From: Apis mellifera
Lineage: Eukaryota; Arthropoda; Insecta; Hymenoptera; Apidae
DNA: 64,000 nucleotides
Assembly: GCF_003254395.2 (NCBI RefSeq)
Contig: NC_037640.1
Span: 5,810,289-5,874,288, forward strand
Reading direction: 5' to 3'
The notes below the pieces were generated by a model that worked only from the letters and a program-made list of their open reading frames with translations, searched no databases and was not told the origin of the DNA. The translations under genes and the position numbers were made by a program. This document shows, piece by piece, positions 35,602 through 49,100 of this stretch (position 1 is its first letter; each line of letters begins with the position of its first letter).

Positions 35602-38400
35602 GTAAGTGATTATTTCATTTTTTTATAAATATCGTGCGTTCACCGGGAAGCTAGAACGATTAATCAAAGAGAGGGAGGCGTCTCTCTGTCTCCCTCACTC
35701 TCTACCCTCTCTTTACTGGAAATGTTCGAAGGCGTCGGTTCGATATGAGGCATCAGGTTGTGGAATTGTGCTTTGTTTCTATTTTAGACTTCTGCGAATC
35801 ATTCGATATTACATACGACGCGATCAGAAATGCATATTTGATTCTTGTCGTACGGAAAATAGTAGAATACACGCGCACAGTGTTACGCTCCATAATGTAT
35901 TGTTTTGTTTTTTTCCCCCTAGAAGTCTAATCAATTTCTGTCCGTTCGTATAAATACGTTGTATAAATACGTTCGTCGTAATATCGTGGTAAATAGAATG
36001 AAATCATTTTCAATTGTCGTATCATCGTCGCGAATATTTCGTTCGATACGAATTGGAGGTTATGTTCGCCTCGGCCGGAACGTTAAAAACGAGGACAGAA
36101 ATTCGGAGTGAGAAAAGAGTGAATAAAACGATTGTTTTGATTATTTCTGGCAGAGAAAATTACCTTGACCGTCGTGTTTGACGTCGGCGGACAACGTATT
36201 TCGAGGAATTTGCTTATTTACTGCGTTACGATAGACTTCTGCGAAACAGAGGTTAGAATACTCGGTGAGAAAGATACAGAAGGCACTCCGAAGTGAAAGT
36301 AAATATATTGCTGCTAGCTATTTTCACTCTATGTGCCATTAGTTTCTCAAATATTACAAAAGTCTCCATAATGAGTCAATTTTAAATAATCTCGATTAAC
36401 GTAAATTGTACGTAGACAGTAATCTCGGTTACTGCTATAATCTAAACGTAAAATCTTTATTTTTTTAAGCAAATATAATTACGTACATGTAACTGTTAAC
36501 CAAAATTTTATTTTTTTCATCCATATTATGTAATAATAAATGTTATATTTTATATATAGTATAGAATAAGTAAAGGAAAAAAAGTTTTTTTCTCTTACAT
36601 ATTCGAAAATCGAATTTCAAGTTTTTTTTTGGTATTTACTTAGCCAGGTAGACTGTAAAATGTAAAGATAGGTCTTTCCCGAATCGAATCGTATCCCAAA
36701 GTTCCTTTCTTCTCAGGTAGACACTGGCGGATTGAATTTCGCGTACAATATACCTGACCTGTTTCTTTCATTTCCTTATATATCTTGGAGCACAACGTTC
36801 GCTTTTACACAACGAATCAAAGTCGAGGCTGCTTTCACATAATTTACATAGTATCCCTTATTGTTATAAGTATCAGCTGTGCAATTCGAACGAGAGAACT
36901 ATTCGAGGTTTCGATCGAGACATCGAATTACATTACACGAACTCAAATGTGACGTGTGTGCGTTTCATAGGCAACGCACGTGTGTCGCGGCGCGAAACGT
37001 TCTCGTCTTGGTCTTTTCTGGCACGACACGACTAATGTGAAGAGGACGTGCCATTTTTTGCGCGGGTTTAAAGCATTCATGCTGCTACCCGATTCGTTAC
37101 GAATGCATCGCGTAATTAATATTGATATGCGTATCACGTTACTTGCCATTTGCGTTGCAATTTTTATCTTTCGTTGATGAACAAAATTATGACATTATCT
37201 TGAATACGTTTCTTGTATCAGCATAAATGTAGAATATTCTTTCCATTTTAAATCTCTAAATTTAAAAATTGAAAGAAAAATAGAAAAAAATAATGATTAT
37301 GAATGAGGAAAAATGATAAAAAAAATGAGATTTTTAACTTGTAAAAACGGTTGATGATTGAAACTTAAATTCTTGTAGAAAAATTTGTGTTTCTTTAAAA
37401 AAAAAATTACAAAAATTTGAGAATATTTAAAATTAAGAGAATATTTAAAATTTGAGAAATTTGAGAAAATTTAAATTAATTAAATATTCTGCAAATTTTA
37501 TGATGATTTTATTTTATTAATTGAACAATTTATATGTAAAGAAAACTTCAAAATTATTATCAAGATTTTCTAATACAACTGAACTGCTATTACAAATGAA
37601 ATTAAGTTTCAATTTTATAATAGTGAAATTAGTAATAATTATAAATTCTATTGCGTAATCGATATATCTTTGGTAATGAGATAGATAAATTTTTTACTAA
37701 TTGGCAAATTATTATATAATCAAACTTATGTAATTGAAGAAAAAGATCTCAATAATCATTTTCCAATATTCATAAGATTATTTTAATGTAAATTCATGTA
37801 AAAAAAAAGAAAAAAATTATAATAAAAAAACAATCTCGTATTTATAATTACAATTTATAATTGATATACCGCGATTATTATTAGCAAATAATAGTTTCGT
37901 ATTTATAAATCTTCCTTGAAAGGAAAATTCCTGGAGACCGAACTAGTTCGATCTTATACATATTTAAACAGCACGAAAATAAAGAAACGCGACTATCGAC
38001 ACACGTACACGTACACGCGTATGCCGGCGAAAAAAAAAAACGAATGGAATGTAAACATAAAAATGATATAACGGTATTCCAATTCAAATTCAAAGTTCAC
38101 CGCATAGATTCATGAGCAATAACTCAATTCACCGGTGCGATATAAAGCCGAGTATACGAACTCGAAGGAACTGCAACGTCATCGGTAAACTCCGCCATCG
38201 TAAACATGACATGCATTAACAAATAATCTGCTTCCGACTTCCTCGTTCTCCTCGCGAAAAAAGAGTACTACACGATTTTCTGCTTACGCGCTAGAAAATG
38301 AAAAAGGAGGGAGGGATTCTAAAAAAAAGAAAAAGAAAAGAAAACGCAAATTACCCATTAAAGGCCGATTTTTTTTTTTCTTTTAACCGTTATCATCGTA
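35602..38400 (+). other. start of the long first intron
   Basis: The intron opens with GTAAGTGATT. At 36,717 a good acceptor (TTCCTTTCTTCTCAG) precedes 41 open codons in phase 0 beginning VDTGGLNFAYNIPDL. This could be an alternative last exon giving a 45-residue product, but no conserved feature supports it. A weaker acceptor/GTAGAC pair is at 36,647. The rest, especially 37,200-37,880, is AT-rich with nothing else visible. Confidence 0.45.
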
Positions 38401-38534
38401 TTGTTGCATGGAACAATCGAGAATCGTGAATCGATTTCGTCGCGATCTCGTTTTTTTTTTTTTCACGAAAATTCCTTCGAATGGAGAGAATCGGTTAATT
38501 TCCACGCGCGAATTTTTCCACCTTTTTATTCCCC

Positions 38535-38537
<3 letters not shown>

Positions 38538-38589
<52 letters not shown>
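38538..38589. repeat. TA dinucleotide array, 26 units
   Basis: Uninterrupted alternating TA over 52 bp. It is self-complementary, likely to extrude or slip, and likely to vary in length between individuals. Confidence 0.98.
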
Positions 38590-38590
<1 letters not shown>

Positions 38591-41500
38591 GTATTCGTTA
38601 GAGAAAGAAGGGGTTTGTTCACGGCGAGGTGGACGAAAAATTTCCAAGCAGATTACAGCGTCACGAGCTCGCGGCATTATCCGTCGACATTAATCCGCTG
38701 GCATTACCACTGCCAATTCCGTGGGAATAAATAAAAGAGGAGGAGAAGGGGAGGGGGAAGGATAGGGGTGGAATATGGAAGGGAAGGGAGGGGAATGGAA
38801 CTAGTGGGAGGGGAAAAACGTCGGTACGGTCACGTTCCGTCGGCTTTTTAGGAAAAGAGTCGGTTTTTGGGTCAAGCGTCCGAGCAACCCCCCGCGTATC
38901 GGGCCACCCCTTTTCGGTTTTAATATTATTTCCCTACGACCGATGAGGCATGAATAGGCCGACGGTGGACGTCGTTCTCCACAGATAGTCGTGTTGATTC
39001 TGCTAATTTTCCCTCCCCTTCTCCTTCTTTTTCGTCACTCTCCTTTCCCGTCTCTCGGCCATATGTTCCTCTCGCTTCCGACGACCCCTCCGTTTTTTTT
39101 TTTTTCACTCCATCATAAAATGTATTTTGAAATATAGGGCAGGGTGGGCTATTTCCAGCCCCCTGTGTATCGATACTTTACTTCGAGGCGAGTAGATCGA
39201 TCGTTATTCCCATCGGTTGGCCCTTAAGCTATCGCGCGTTGGCCCAACTATCCTCCGATGCTAATTTCTTTTCTCTCTCTCTCTTTTGGATTATTGTGGT
39301 TGTATAAATGTCCCCTCTCTTTTTTTTCTTCGAGGGGATAAGAGATGAGATCGAGGAATTTCGTGCAACGATCGTTTTCGAAAGAAACTCGTATTAGATA
39401 CACGTATTAAAACTCATTATTTTGGAATAAATACGTTATGTTTATATTTCGGTGCTCGGCTCGTAAAATTAGAGATTTGTCGCGACTTATGAAAGGGTTT
39501 ATTGTCGTAGAAAATTTTTACGAACATCGGTCCGTTGTTAAGAAAAGTTGTTAAAAGACTATAAAAGTTTGAAAGATATCTGATTGTATACGAATCATAA
39601 AATTGTTTGTCACCAAGTATTCGATAGAAATTAGCCAATAACGCGATTCTATAACGCGAACTTATTCGATCGCTCGTCAAATAAGTTTCGTAAGTTCGTT
39701 TTGCTCATCCGAAGAGTGAAAATCTTGGAGCATTTTCTTGTATCGCTCTTCGAAATTACGAAATACTCGAAATTTACATCTTAACGCCTCTTTTTTTTTT
39801 TTTTCTCTCGGAAAGAACGCTCTGAATATCAATCCATTTTACGTATTCAGTTATATTCAGTCGTCGCTAGGATAGGATGGTAGGTAATTCATTAAGCAGT
39901 TGCATAAATTCTTGCCTTAATTTGCGCATAATTTACCTTCTGTCCAACCAGCATCTTGGCAGAGAAAATAAGGGGGGAGGGAAAAGCGGCGGGCAAAAAA
40001 ATTGGAACGCAAGAAAAGCGATATAAATTGGCGGTTGCCGAGGGGACGAAAAATGAAACGTTCCCTTCGAATTCGTGGAATTTACGCCTCTTCCACCAAG
40101 CAACGTCATTATTCCTCGTCTTCCTCCCATCTGATAATTGTTTCTCAAGTCTTCTGAAACCTCCATTTCGAGAAATTACTCGTTATCCCGGGAGTGGAAG
40201 TTTCACTACGGATTAATTTCTTTGGATTAATCTGTTCGTCTGGCAAGTCTCGGTACCCTTGGTAAGATGTCACCTTGACATCGATATTCTCGTCGCGTGT
40301 GTTCGATTAATCGCACCGCATTTTTCTATGGCTAACCGCATCTTCGAACGTTCTTGTTGTTGCCGGCTGGATCCCTTCCTCTATTTTCCGATCCCCTTCG
40401 CGTTTCCTTTTGTAATCTTGAATTTCATCGTGGAAAATCGTTTGTTCTTCTTTCAACGTTTCTCTCTCTCTCTGTACGCGTGTGTATTTATTTATTTCCG
40501 ATAGAACACGATCCAAGAGATATCTTTGATTCAAATTCTGGAAAGATATTCTTCAAATTCACAATGAACGAAATATTTCCTTTTATCGTTTTCTTATTTC
40601 ATATATTTTATATATATTTCGAGTCTAAATGGCGTAGAACGAAGAAACCCGTTTGCAATTAAGTCTCACAATTTGTATAACGAAATAAAATACATTAAGG
40701 TATTGATTTATAATCCATCATTTAAACTAACAATTTCGAAACGAATCATATCTTATTTGTTCTTCACAATTCGTGTCACGCGTGTTGGAAAGATCTTTTC
40801 TGATTATATAAAAAACTGCTCGAAGCAGACAGAATATTAGATATTATCATTATCCTATAATTTATTCGATTTAATCTTGGATTATTCGAACAAATGAATA
40901 CAAAACTTTCGACCGGCGAAATTCGAATTAATTTCTGAATGATTCAGGAATTGGCAGTTGCCCCGTGTCCATTTCGCTCGAACGAATTGGCTATTTCTGC
41001 TCTCGATTGAAACACAGGGGCAGGGGTCATGCCCCGCGGAAGCACGCGAAATAGGCCATGCACGATCGCGTGTTAACACGAGCTTTAAAGATCACACGCT
41101 TCGAGCAAGCTCTTGGTTTCATGCCGTTTCCTTGCACGTGCAATTCGATCGTAAGTAACGGCGGATTCTTCGTTCTTTTTCTTCGAACGCGATTTCATCG
41201 ATTATTTAGGGGGAAATTAATATGGAAATTTTTCGAGGATAGCTCGTCAGCTTCTCTCCATTTGCGCGATTTTTATATAAAGTTGCTCGAGAATTTTTTG
41301 AATGCAATTTGATCGAGTTATTCGGGGATCGGGTTGATTAAGTTGGAAACGGAAGAGAGAAAGCGAGGAAAATTGTTTGGTTGAAAGTGAAATTGAATAT
41401 ATATATATATTTACGCTTATTGGTAAATAGGAGATTGTACAAATTTTTATTGCAAAAATGAAACGAAATAATTTTATTCAAAGTTTTATTTCTTCGTCGA

Positions 41501-42584
41501 ATAGATTTGAAAAATTTATACAGATTTTTACGAAGCCTGATATTTTGAGAGAATCGATATTTAACTCTGACGAAATATTTAACTCTTCTACGAGTTTCTT
41601 TCTTCGATCGTTTTCTCCAACTCGGTTATTTCATTTATATATACGAAAGCAAGAAATATTTTAACTTACGATCAACAGAGTTATTCGATTATTCGAGAGT
41701 AATAAGACGTGGAAAATTGCACATGATTTTTGCGCCGAGAGTGGCGCGACAAGATTCTTCTCTCGGATTAAATCCAGAATTTTCCACTGCGTGGCAAAGT
41801 GGAGAGGCACAAGTGAAAATAAAAAAAAGAAAAGGAAAAATTGTGGATACTCGTGATTCTAAAATTAAACGGAGCCGATTTAAGTCCGGGATACGAGCGT
41901 CGCGCAAGAAAAGAGTAAAATTCTGTAAAGCGGCGTACAAATTGCATCCACTCTCCGGGGAAAGAAATATTTCGGGTATTTCATGGCGGAGGGGGAGGGA
42001 GAGGATGGATGCAGCTCCGTGAATTAATTAGACGGCCGTGTTTCCGATGTATTAAGAAATATTTCACGTGTCGCGCGCGATTCTGGCTTTCGTGCAAAAG
42101 AAGGAAGGAAGTATCACTTTAAGCTCGAACCGTGGTTAATTCACGTCGTGGAATACGTGTCAAGGCTTTTTTTTTTCTCTCTCTGTTCGCTCATTGTTTC
42201 CCCCGCATTTGTCAAATTATCACTTACGAACAATACGCTTATCGCGATAGAATCGTTTGAAAATATTTCTTTTTTTCTCTCTCTCTCTCTTTTTCCTCCG
42301 CCATATTTTCTTTCTGAAAGGAATTCTTGTTCCTTTATAAATTTGACCTCGAGGGGAGCTAATAGGAAAGAACTGTGACTTCTTTTACGATAGAAACGAT
42401 GCGGGAACGAGAGGAGGATGTTGGAGGGATTATTGAATTAAGATTGGAGAATTTTGGAGTGCAATTAGGGAAATATATCGGCTGGCTTTTTCCTTGAAAT
42501 CGATGGATACCAGTTGCAGCAAACTGCGCAAATGTTTGAACGATTCCGGGGTTCGAGCAGCGACTCGAGATTAGAATAATGATA
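38590..42584 (+). other. intron-like DNA
   Basis: GA- and GGGA-rich sequence lies at about 38,740-38,820, a poly-T run at 39,790-39,804 and CpG-rich patches at about 40,960-41,150. A frame from ATG 41,058 (starting MHDRVLTRALKITRF) runs 31 codons to a phase-0 donor, ATC/GTAAGT, at 41,151. It could be an alternative first coding exon. No initiator-DPE pair was found in front of it, so it is not called as a gene. Confidence 0.45.
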
Positions 42585-43675
42585 GTTGATCTCTTAGCTT
42601 TCAACCGATTGGAAAATTGAAAACCGGTTTTTTAAAAAGTAACAAAATTCTGTGTATCATCTCCTCAACCAAATTCTCTCCCCTCTTGCAGTCAAATTAT
42701 GCTGCATACTTCATTTTTCTTTATTTGCTCTTCGTTCTAAAAAATCATCACGATAATCCAAAACTTTTCAATTCCTGGAAACCCTACCTAAAATCATAAT
42801 TCCGTAATAATTCATCAGTCAAATCTCAACCAAGTCCTTAATACGAACGAGGAAGTTGATCTCTTAGCTTTCGATCAATTGGAAAATTGGAAACCGGTTT
42901 TTTCGAATAAAAAGCAACGCAAAATTCTGTCGTATCATCTCCTCAATCAAATTTCTCTCTTCCTGCAAATAAATTATGCTGTATACTTCTCACGCATTTA
43001 AATTTTCCATCTGCTCTTCGGTTTAAAAATTACGACAATTCAAAACTCTTCAATTCTTGGAAACCCTACCTAAAATCGCAATTCGACAATAATTCATCAG
43101 TCAAATCTCAACTGAGTCCTTAATACGAATGATGAAGTTGATCTCTTAGTTTTCGATCGATTGGAAAATTGAAAACCGGTTTTTTTCGAATAAAAAGCAA
43201 CGCAAAATTCTGTCGTATCATCTCCTCAACCAAATTTCTCTCCCCTCTCAAATTATGCTGCATACTTCTCACGCATTTAAATTTTCCATCTGCTCTTCGG
43301 TATAAAAATTACGACAATCCAAAACTCTTCAATTCCTGAAAATCCTACCTAAAATCGCAATTCGACAATAATTCATCAGTCAAATCTCAACTGAGTCCTT
43401 AATACGAATGACGAAGTTGATCTCTTAGCTTTCGACCGATTGGAAAATTGGAAACCGGTTTCTTTCGAATAAAAAGCAACGCAAAATTGTCGTATCATCT
43501 CCTCAACCAAATTTCTCTCCTCTCTCAAATTATGCTGCACACTTCTCATTTAAATTTTCCATCTGCTCTTCGGTTTAAAAATTACGACAATCCAAAACTC
43601 TTCAATTCCTGGGAACCTCGCCCCACCTAAAATTCGGCCGCAATAGTTCATCAGTGGAATCTGAACCGGGTCCTT
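42585..43675. repeat. four-copy tandem repeat, unit about 270-280 bp
   Basis: GTTGATCTCTTAG recurs at 42,585, 42,855, 43,136 and 43,416. Each copy carries ATTGGAAAATTG, AAACCGGTTT, TATCATCTCCTCAACCAAAT, CATCTGCTCTTCGG and TCCTTAATACGAA in the same order. Copies two to four are closer to each other than to copy one. The fourth decays into unique sequence near 43,640-43,675. Confidence 0.94.
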
Positions 43676-45740
43676 AATAATTCCATTCCGCCGTGCCATT
43701 TCTCGAGAGATTCGATGTCGCGAAATCAGTTGGCACGGGAGGGGAGGGGAGGGGAGGCTCGTCCGGTGCCTCGTGTCCGCATGCTGATACGGGAATTAAC
43801 TTCTAACGCTTGCACGCGGCCATCCGGATTAAGATTGATGATTAAATAGCGCTGCGTCGGCCATTGTGTTACGCCTTGCGAGGTAGACGCGACACGGTTC
43901 CCCATTATTCACGATCAACGGTTACTCGGAAGACGAAGTTACTCGCGCTTCTTGCGCTCCGTCCACAGCGCAAGAGTGTGCATCATACTTGCGCGATCAC
44001 ATTTGACACGTGACCGGCCGGTTAATTTTGGACGGGTCAACGCGTGGTTATTCGGGGAGGAAATGGACGGAAGGAGGATCGGTTCGATCGATTCGGCTCA
44101 CTTTATTTAGAACCGTCGAATTGGGACGATTGTTCGGACGTTTTATTAACGCCGCCCTATCTTCGTCCATCGCGCAGCATAATCGCTGATTTATTTCGAT
44201 CTTCTCGTGCGTTTATTTCTTGATAGAAAATGGAGCGGAAGGGGATGTTTGAAGAAAATGAAAAAGTTTGTTTATTAAGTTTTTTTCATTTTTCTTTTTA
44301 TTAATTTTAATAGATTTTTATTGAAGATCCTTCGTGAAGGTAGAGTTGTGTCTAATGGAATTTTCGAACAAACAATAATTGAAATTAATAGGACGGTTGT
44401 AGAGAGAGACAATAATTTGTTAGTGGAATTAATCGAGGATGCATGGAGTTTGTGCGTTTCGAACATATAAAGTATGGGAATCTTTCAATTCGATATTACA
44501 GTGTACCGCGTGTGTCTTCTTATAAATGTAAAATATTGACTTTCGAAGATACACGTAGATCCAAAGTAGAACGAAATTCATATATAGCAAATGCACTTTA
44601 AATCGTAAATAATTAATATCATAGATTTTTCACCGAACGTGCATACATTGCAGTACATGAGGAACGTATAACTCATTTTTATCGCCGCTGCTATTCCAAG
44701 CGGTTTAATAAAGAAGATTAAAAACATCCTCGATAACGTGTACAGAGATCACGCTCTCTACGACGAGCGTAGTACAAAAATAAAATCGAAATATCGAAAT
44801 ATCTTCCCTTTGACCGTTGCAAAAGTAGAATTTTCTCCTTAATCCATTACAATTTTTATTCTCCCTTTTGTTATGCTTCAAAGGATTTTTTTTTTTTATA
44901 TATCTCTCTCCTCTCTTTTTTTCTTCTTTTTTTTTTTTACACACACGCATCTCAATTAATTTCGTTAGCAATGCACGATACGACGACGATGCGCCCGTCG
45001 ACGAAGCGTTTTTACCTCGTTGCAAAATCCGGTCAAAATTCTGTCATTCGCAACCCAAAAAAAAAAAAAAAAAAAAAGAAAAGAGAGAGAGAGGGAAAAA
45101 AAGAAACAAAAATTTGATCAATTTAATAACAAAGGTATCCTTCACTGTAAACATTGTTAACCAGGACTCAATTTGGACGAAACGTCAAGTACTCTGTAAA
45201 CCGCAAGAGTTTAATTAACCGAACGTTTCAATTCAAACCTTCCTCCCAACCATCTCTACACTACGTGCTCTTCCACCGTCACGCGCAATGCATATTAATC
45301 CTCCCCTGTATACTTACTTGCGCATATTGAAATAAGCAAAACCGTCGAATGGCGTCATTTCCTCGGCACATTGAATCTCTTTACATTCCCTTCTCAATCT
45401 TCAATCCAAAAAAAAAAAAAAGAAATAATAATAATAATAATAAATAAATAAATAAAAGAGTCACGATTCAAGCTCGCCAATTTTAATGGGTTTGATCCAT
45501 TTTCGGCCACAGGATAATCGAGTTAACAATCGTCTTCATTAATCAGATGTTTCACCTTCGATCTCTTCGTGAAAAACGAGAGTTCATAGAAAATTCTCTT
45601 CCCCATCCCCATGCTAAGCTTCGTGCACCCTTTGATACTATTAGATGCTAGATTTTTCATCTTCGTGAGTGAAGATATATCTTCCTGCAAATTGCTGGAT
45701 ATTTTTGAATCTAACTTGTATAAAATTCTGGAAGGATCGG
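43676..45740 (+). other. intron-like DNA
   Basis: A GGGGA run lies at 43,738-43,756, with a CpG-rich patch at 43,760-44,070 that could be an enhancer. Poly-T at 44,887-44,898 and poly-A at 45,057-45,078 generate the frames seen there. A weak hairpin lies at 44,509-44,555. No exon was seen. Confidence 0.5.
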
Positions 45741-46110
45741 TTTTTCTTTCTTCTTATCAAAGTAAATATGAATATCGTCCGTGAATCGTTTGAATTGTAG
45801 GATTAATTTTAATTCTTAAAGTTCAATTGTGCTCAAATTGGACTTTATTTTTTTTTTTTTATTTTGGAATTATTGAAATTCTATTCGAAGGGAAAGTTCG
45901 AAGATTTGTGATGCTGCAAGCTATGATTTTTTTTTTCTTCTTATCAAAATAAGAATATAATGAATATCCGTGAATCGTTTGAATTGTTGGATTAATTTTA
46001 ATTCTTAAAGTTCAATTGTGCTCAAATTGGACTTTGTTTTTTTTTTTATTCTGAAATTATTGAAAGTTCGAAGATTTGTGATGTTGCTACGATTTTTTTT
46101 TTTTTTTCGT
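45741..46110. repeat. two-copy tandem duplication, unit about 190 bp
   Basis: TTCTTATCAAA marks the two copies at 45,751 and 45,938. Both contain CCGTGAATCGTTTGAATTGT, GGATTAATTTTAATTCTTAA and TCAATTGTGCTCAAATTGGA. A partial third start follows near 46,090. The copies differ mainly in T-run length and small indels. Confidence 0.9.
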
Positions 46111-49100
46111 ATTCGAAAATTCGATATCTAACTTCAAGGATCGATAGTAATATATCTCTTCGTTTCTCCATCTTGTTAACCGTTGTGCTATCTACATTAT
46201 CATTTAACGAAATAAAGTTTCAGCGTGCATATGCATAACAAAAAGTAGCAACGTCAACGTTCGTTTTATCTCTCTATTACCCATTACCCCACGCCCAGAC
46301 GGAATTCTTGGTATACATATATCCTTGGTATCTCTGTCCTTTTTTGTTCAGTAGCCAAATTCAAATTCTAATTAGTAGTCCATGTTTCTTTCGGTCTTCT
46401 TCTTTCAAACACATATTTCTCTGGGCTTTTATAGGAGATAGGGGTGAAGAAGAGATGAAAATATGACGCGAATTTTCGTTTTGTTTCGACTAATAAAAGG
46501 GAGAGCAAGAGAGAGAGAGAGAGAGAGAAATATATTAAACATGTATGGTTTAGTATAACATATCATAGCTTCAATCCATAAATGTCAATGGGTATATATC
46601 TAACGAGTGTATTGGCTGTGAAATTGAACGTTTCGTCGTGGCCATATATATGTCATGAACGTGACCGTTAAAGGGTTAAATATACTTTCTTACTTTCTTC
46701 TCGGGCGCCATTCAGATATAAATCATGGTGGATAAACATAACAATATTTTTTTTCACGCCCGATGGAAAAAGTCGTCCACGTCGACCAACGTCCAATTTT
46801 TCCGTCGGGTATTATATGATGATAAAAAAAAAAAAAAGGAAGAAAAACCTTCGAAGAGAAAAATTTCTCGAAACTTTGGGAAAAAATATTTGGGAAAAAA
46901 CATCTTTCGATTAAATTTCTTTTTCTTTTGGTTCAAGAAACTTTTGGATCATCATCAACAACAATCCAGTTTGCGGAGGGTTAAGGCATTCGAAACACTT
47001 TCGGAACTTTCTAGAATCTAGTTAGCGGCAAGTTTAGTAGAATTAAAGAACATTATCGTTACACCAGCAATCGTTGTTGCACTGTGTCGTGGTGTGGAAT
47101 AAGTGAAAGGGGAGAATTGAATAAATTCGGAGCGCAATTTATCAATCGTAACTATTCGTCGATTCGCAACAAAAGATGGAATTTTTGGGGAAAAATTTCA
47201 CACACGTGTGTATACAATTTTACAAGATATATTTTTCGTGAAAAGGATTTATTTTCAAATGTGAAAATCCGATCGATAATACCGTTGATGCAAAAACAAT
47301 GATTATTTCGCGATTTCATTCACTCGTAGTTGATATTTTTCTCCATTCGATAAAAACTTGGAAACCTTGTAAAAAAAGGATTGAAATAATAATACGTATA
47401 CGTTTCAAAAAAAAAAAAAAAGCTTTTTAAATATTCATACATCAGAAACATTTATATGTTTCTATTTTATCAAAAAGATGTATATTAATTGATAAAAAAA
47501 AGTCCAGTTTTCTTTTGCGCTATCCCTCCATCTCAACTTCTGACCATTCTCATTATATGTAAATGAGAGTATTTTTCATAATGGCCAATGCTTGTACTTC
47601 AACTCGCGAAATTAATAATCGCATGAGCGACCAAAAAACCAATCGATCCGTGCAAATTAATTTTCTCTTCACTCTTAAAAAAAACTTCTTTCTGAAACTC
47701 TTATTACCTCACCGAACGAATCGAACAATATCTCTCTTTCTCTATTCACTTATCCAAACTTACATCCTCGTAGCGCTGTAACGCTAAACGAATAGCAGTT
47801 TCCCGAAAGCGAAGGTTCAAAAGCCTTTGACTCCGTGGACAAAGGCCCGTAAACGAGACGTTAATAGCGATGAACGCGTCGATGAGAAGGTTGGACGCGT
47901 CTGGGTGTTTGAAGTTGGCATTCGTCGCGATCCGTAATTCACATTCGAAAAGGCGGCGTCTGTGTGTCGTCGTGGCCGTTAGTCGTCGCGGTTTCGTGGC
48001 AGGGTCGAGGCTGCCCCCGAGAAGGTTGCTGGCCTGCCCGCTTGCATTCGTTGCGGTTAATAATATTCACCCGTGGATTATCGTCGGTCAGAGCACCGGA
48101 GAATCGATCGTTCCTGTTTCCCTTCCCTCCCCCTCCCCTCCCTCCTCCTCCTTTTGCCACCGTTCTTTCTCTCTCCACCATTTATCACGTATTCGCGCGA
48201 CAATTTCAAATGTTTAACTCGTTCTCTCGTCGAGAGAAACTTTTTCTTCCTCTTTCTTTTTTCGCTGCTCCTCGACGATCAGCGGAACGTCGTTCGATCG
48301 AGAAAAGGAGATACAAGGGGTGGAAGCTGAGATAGATCAGTTTTCGAGGTAATAGGATTTTGTATATCTCTTTGACATTTTGCTATGAGAAAATTATCCC
48401 TTCTGCTCTTATTGGGAGGAAAATTTTAACAATTTTAAAAATGTACTTTTTTAAACGTGAAAGGCTATATATATATTTGTTATTCTATGTTTGTTATCCG
48501 CGAACTTCGAGTCGGTGAACTTCGATCGACGAACGGTTCTCGATAAATAGAAAATCACGTGGGAAATGCGAGGGACGCGAGATTACGCGGGTGTTGTGTT
48601 AATTTATCGAGGCGAGAGTTATTATTGCACGTGGCGATAGAGTGGGACGAGTCATCCAACTTGTTTCGAGAGAGGATCGCTTGCCAACGATCGAGAAAAT
48701 TCCCAGTATACGAAATATTGGTCGAAGAGGGTCTGTTTGCGGTCGAGTTCGTTTGCTCTTGGCCTATTTCACGTGAGATGCGTGAATATCTCGTTTGTAG
48801 GGAAATTGGAAACGTATATCGAGCGTGGCGTGTATTTACCCGGTTTTCGCTTATGCGAAGTAGCGTTTGAAACGAGGATTGTAATAATAGATAAGGATTA
48901 TAAATAAGCTGTGGTAAAAATAACAGGCCAATTGGAAAAGTGGAAAATTTTGCCATTATGAAATATGACGTAATATTGTGAAAAAAAGGGAACAGTCGAG
49001 GAAATTTTAATCGGTCGAGGTATTTTCGAAGCGAGTGATGATTGATTAAAAATTTATTATAAAAATAGGGGATAGAATTGAGAAGGCAGATGATAATTTG

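Noticed and set aside
44509..44555. Hairpin with a 3' arm resembling part of miR-137 (GATACACGTAG)
   Set aside because: Only 11 pairs with a loop of about 25 nt, and the seed region does not match, so it is not a convincing miRNA precursor.
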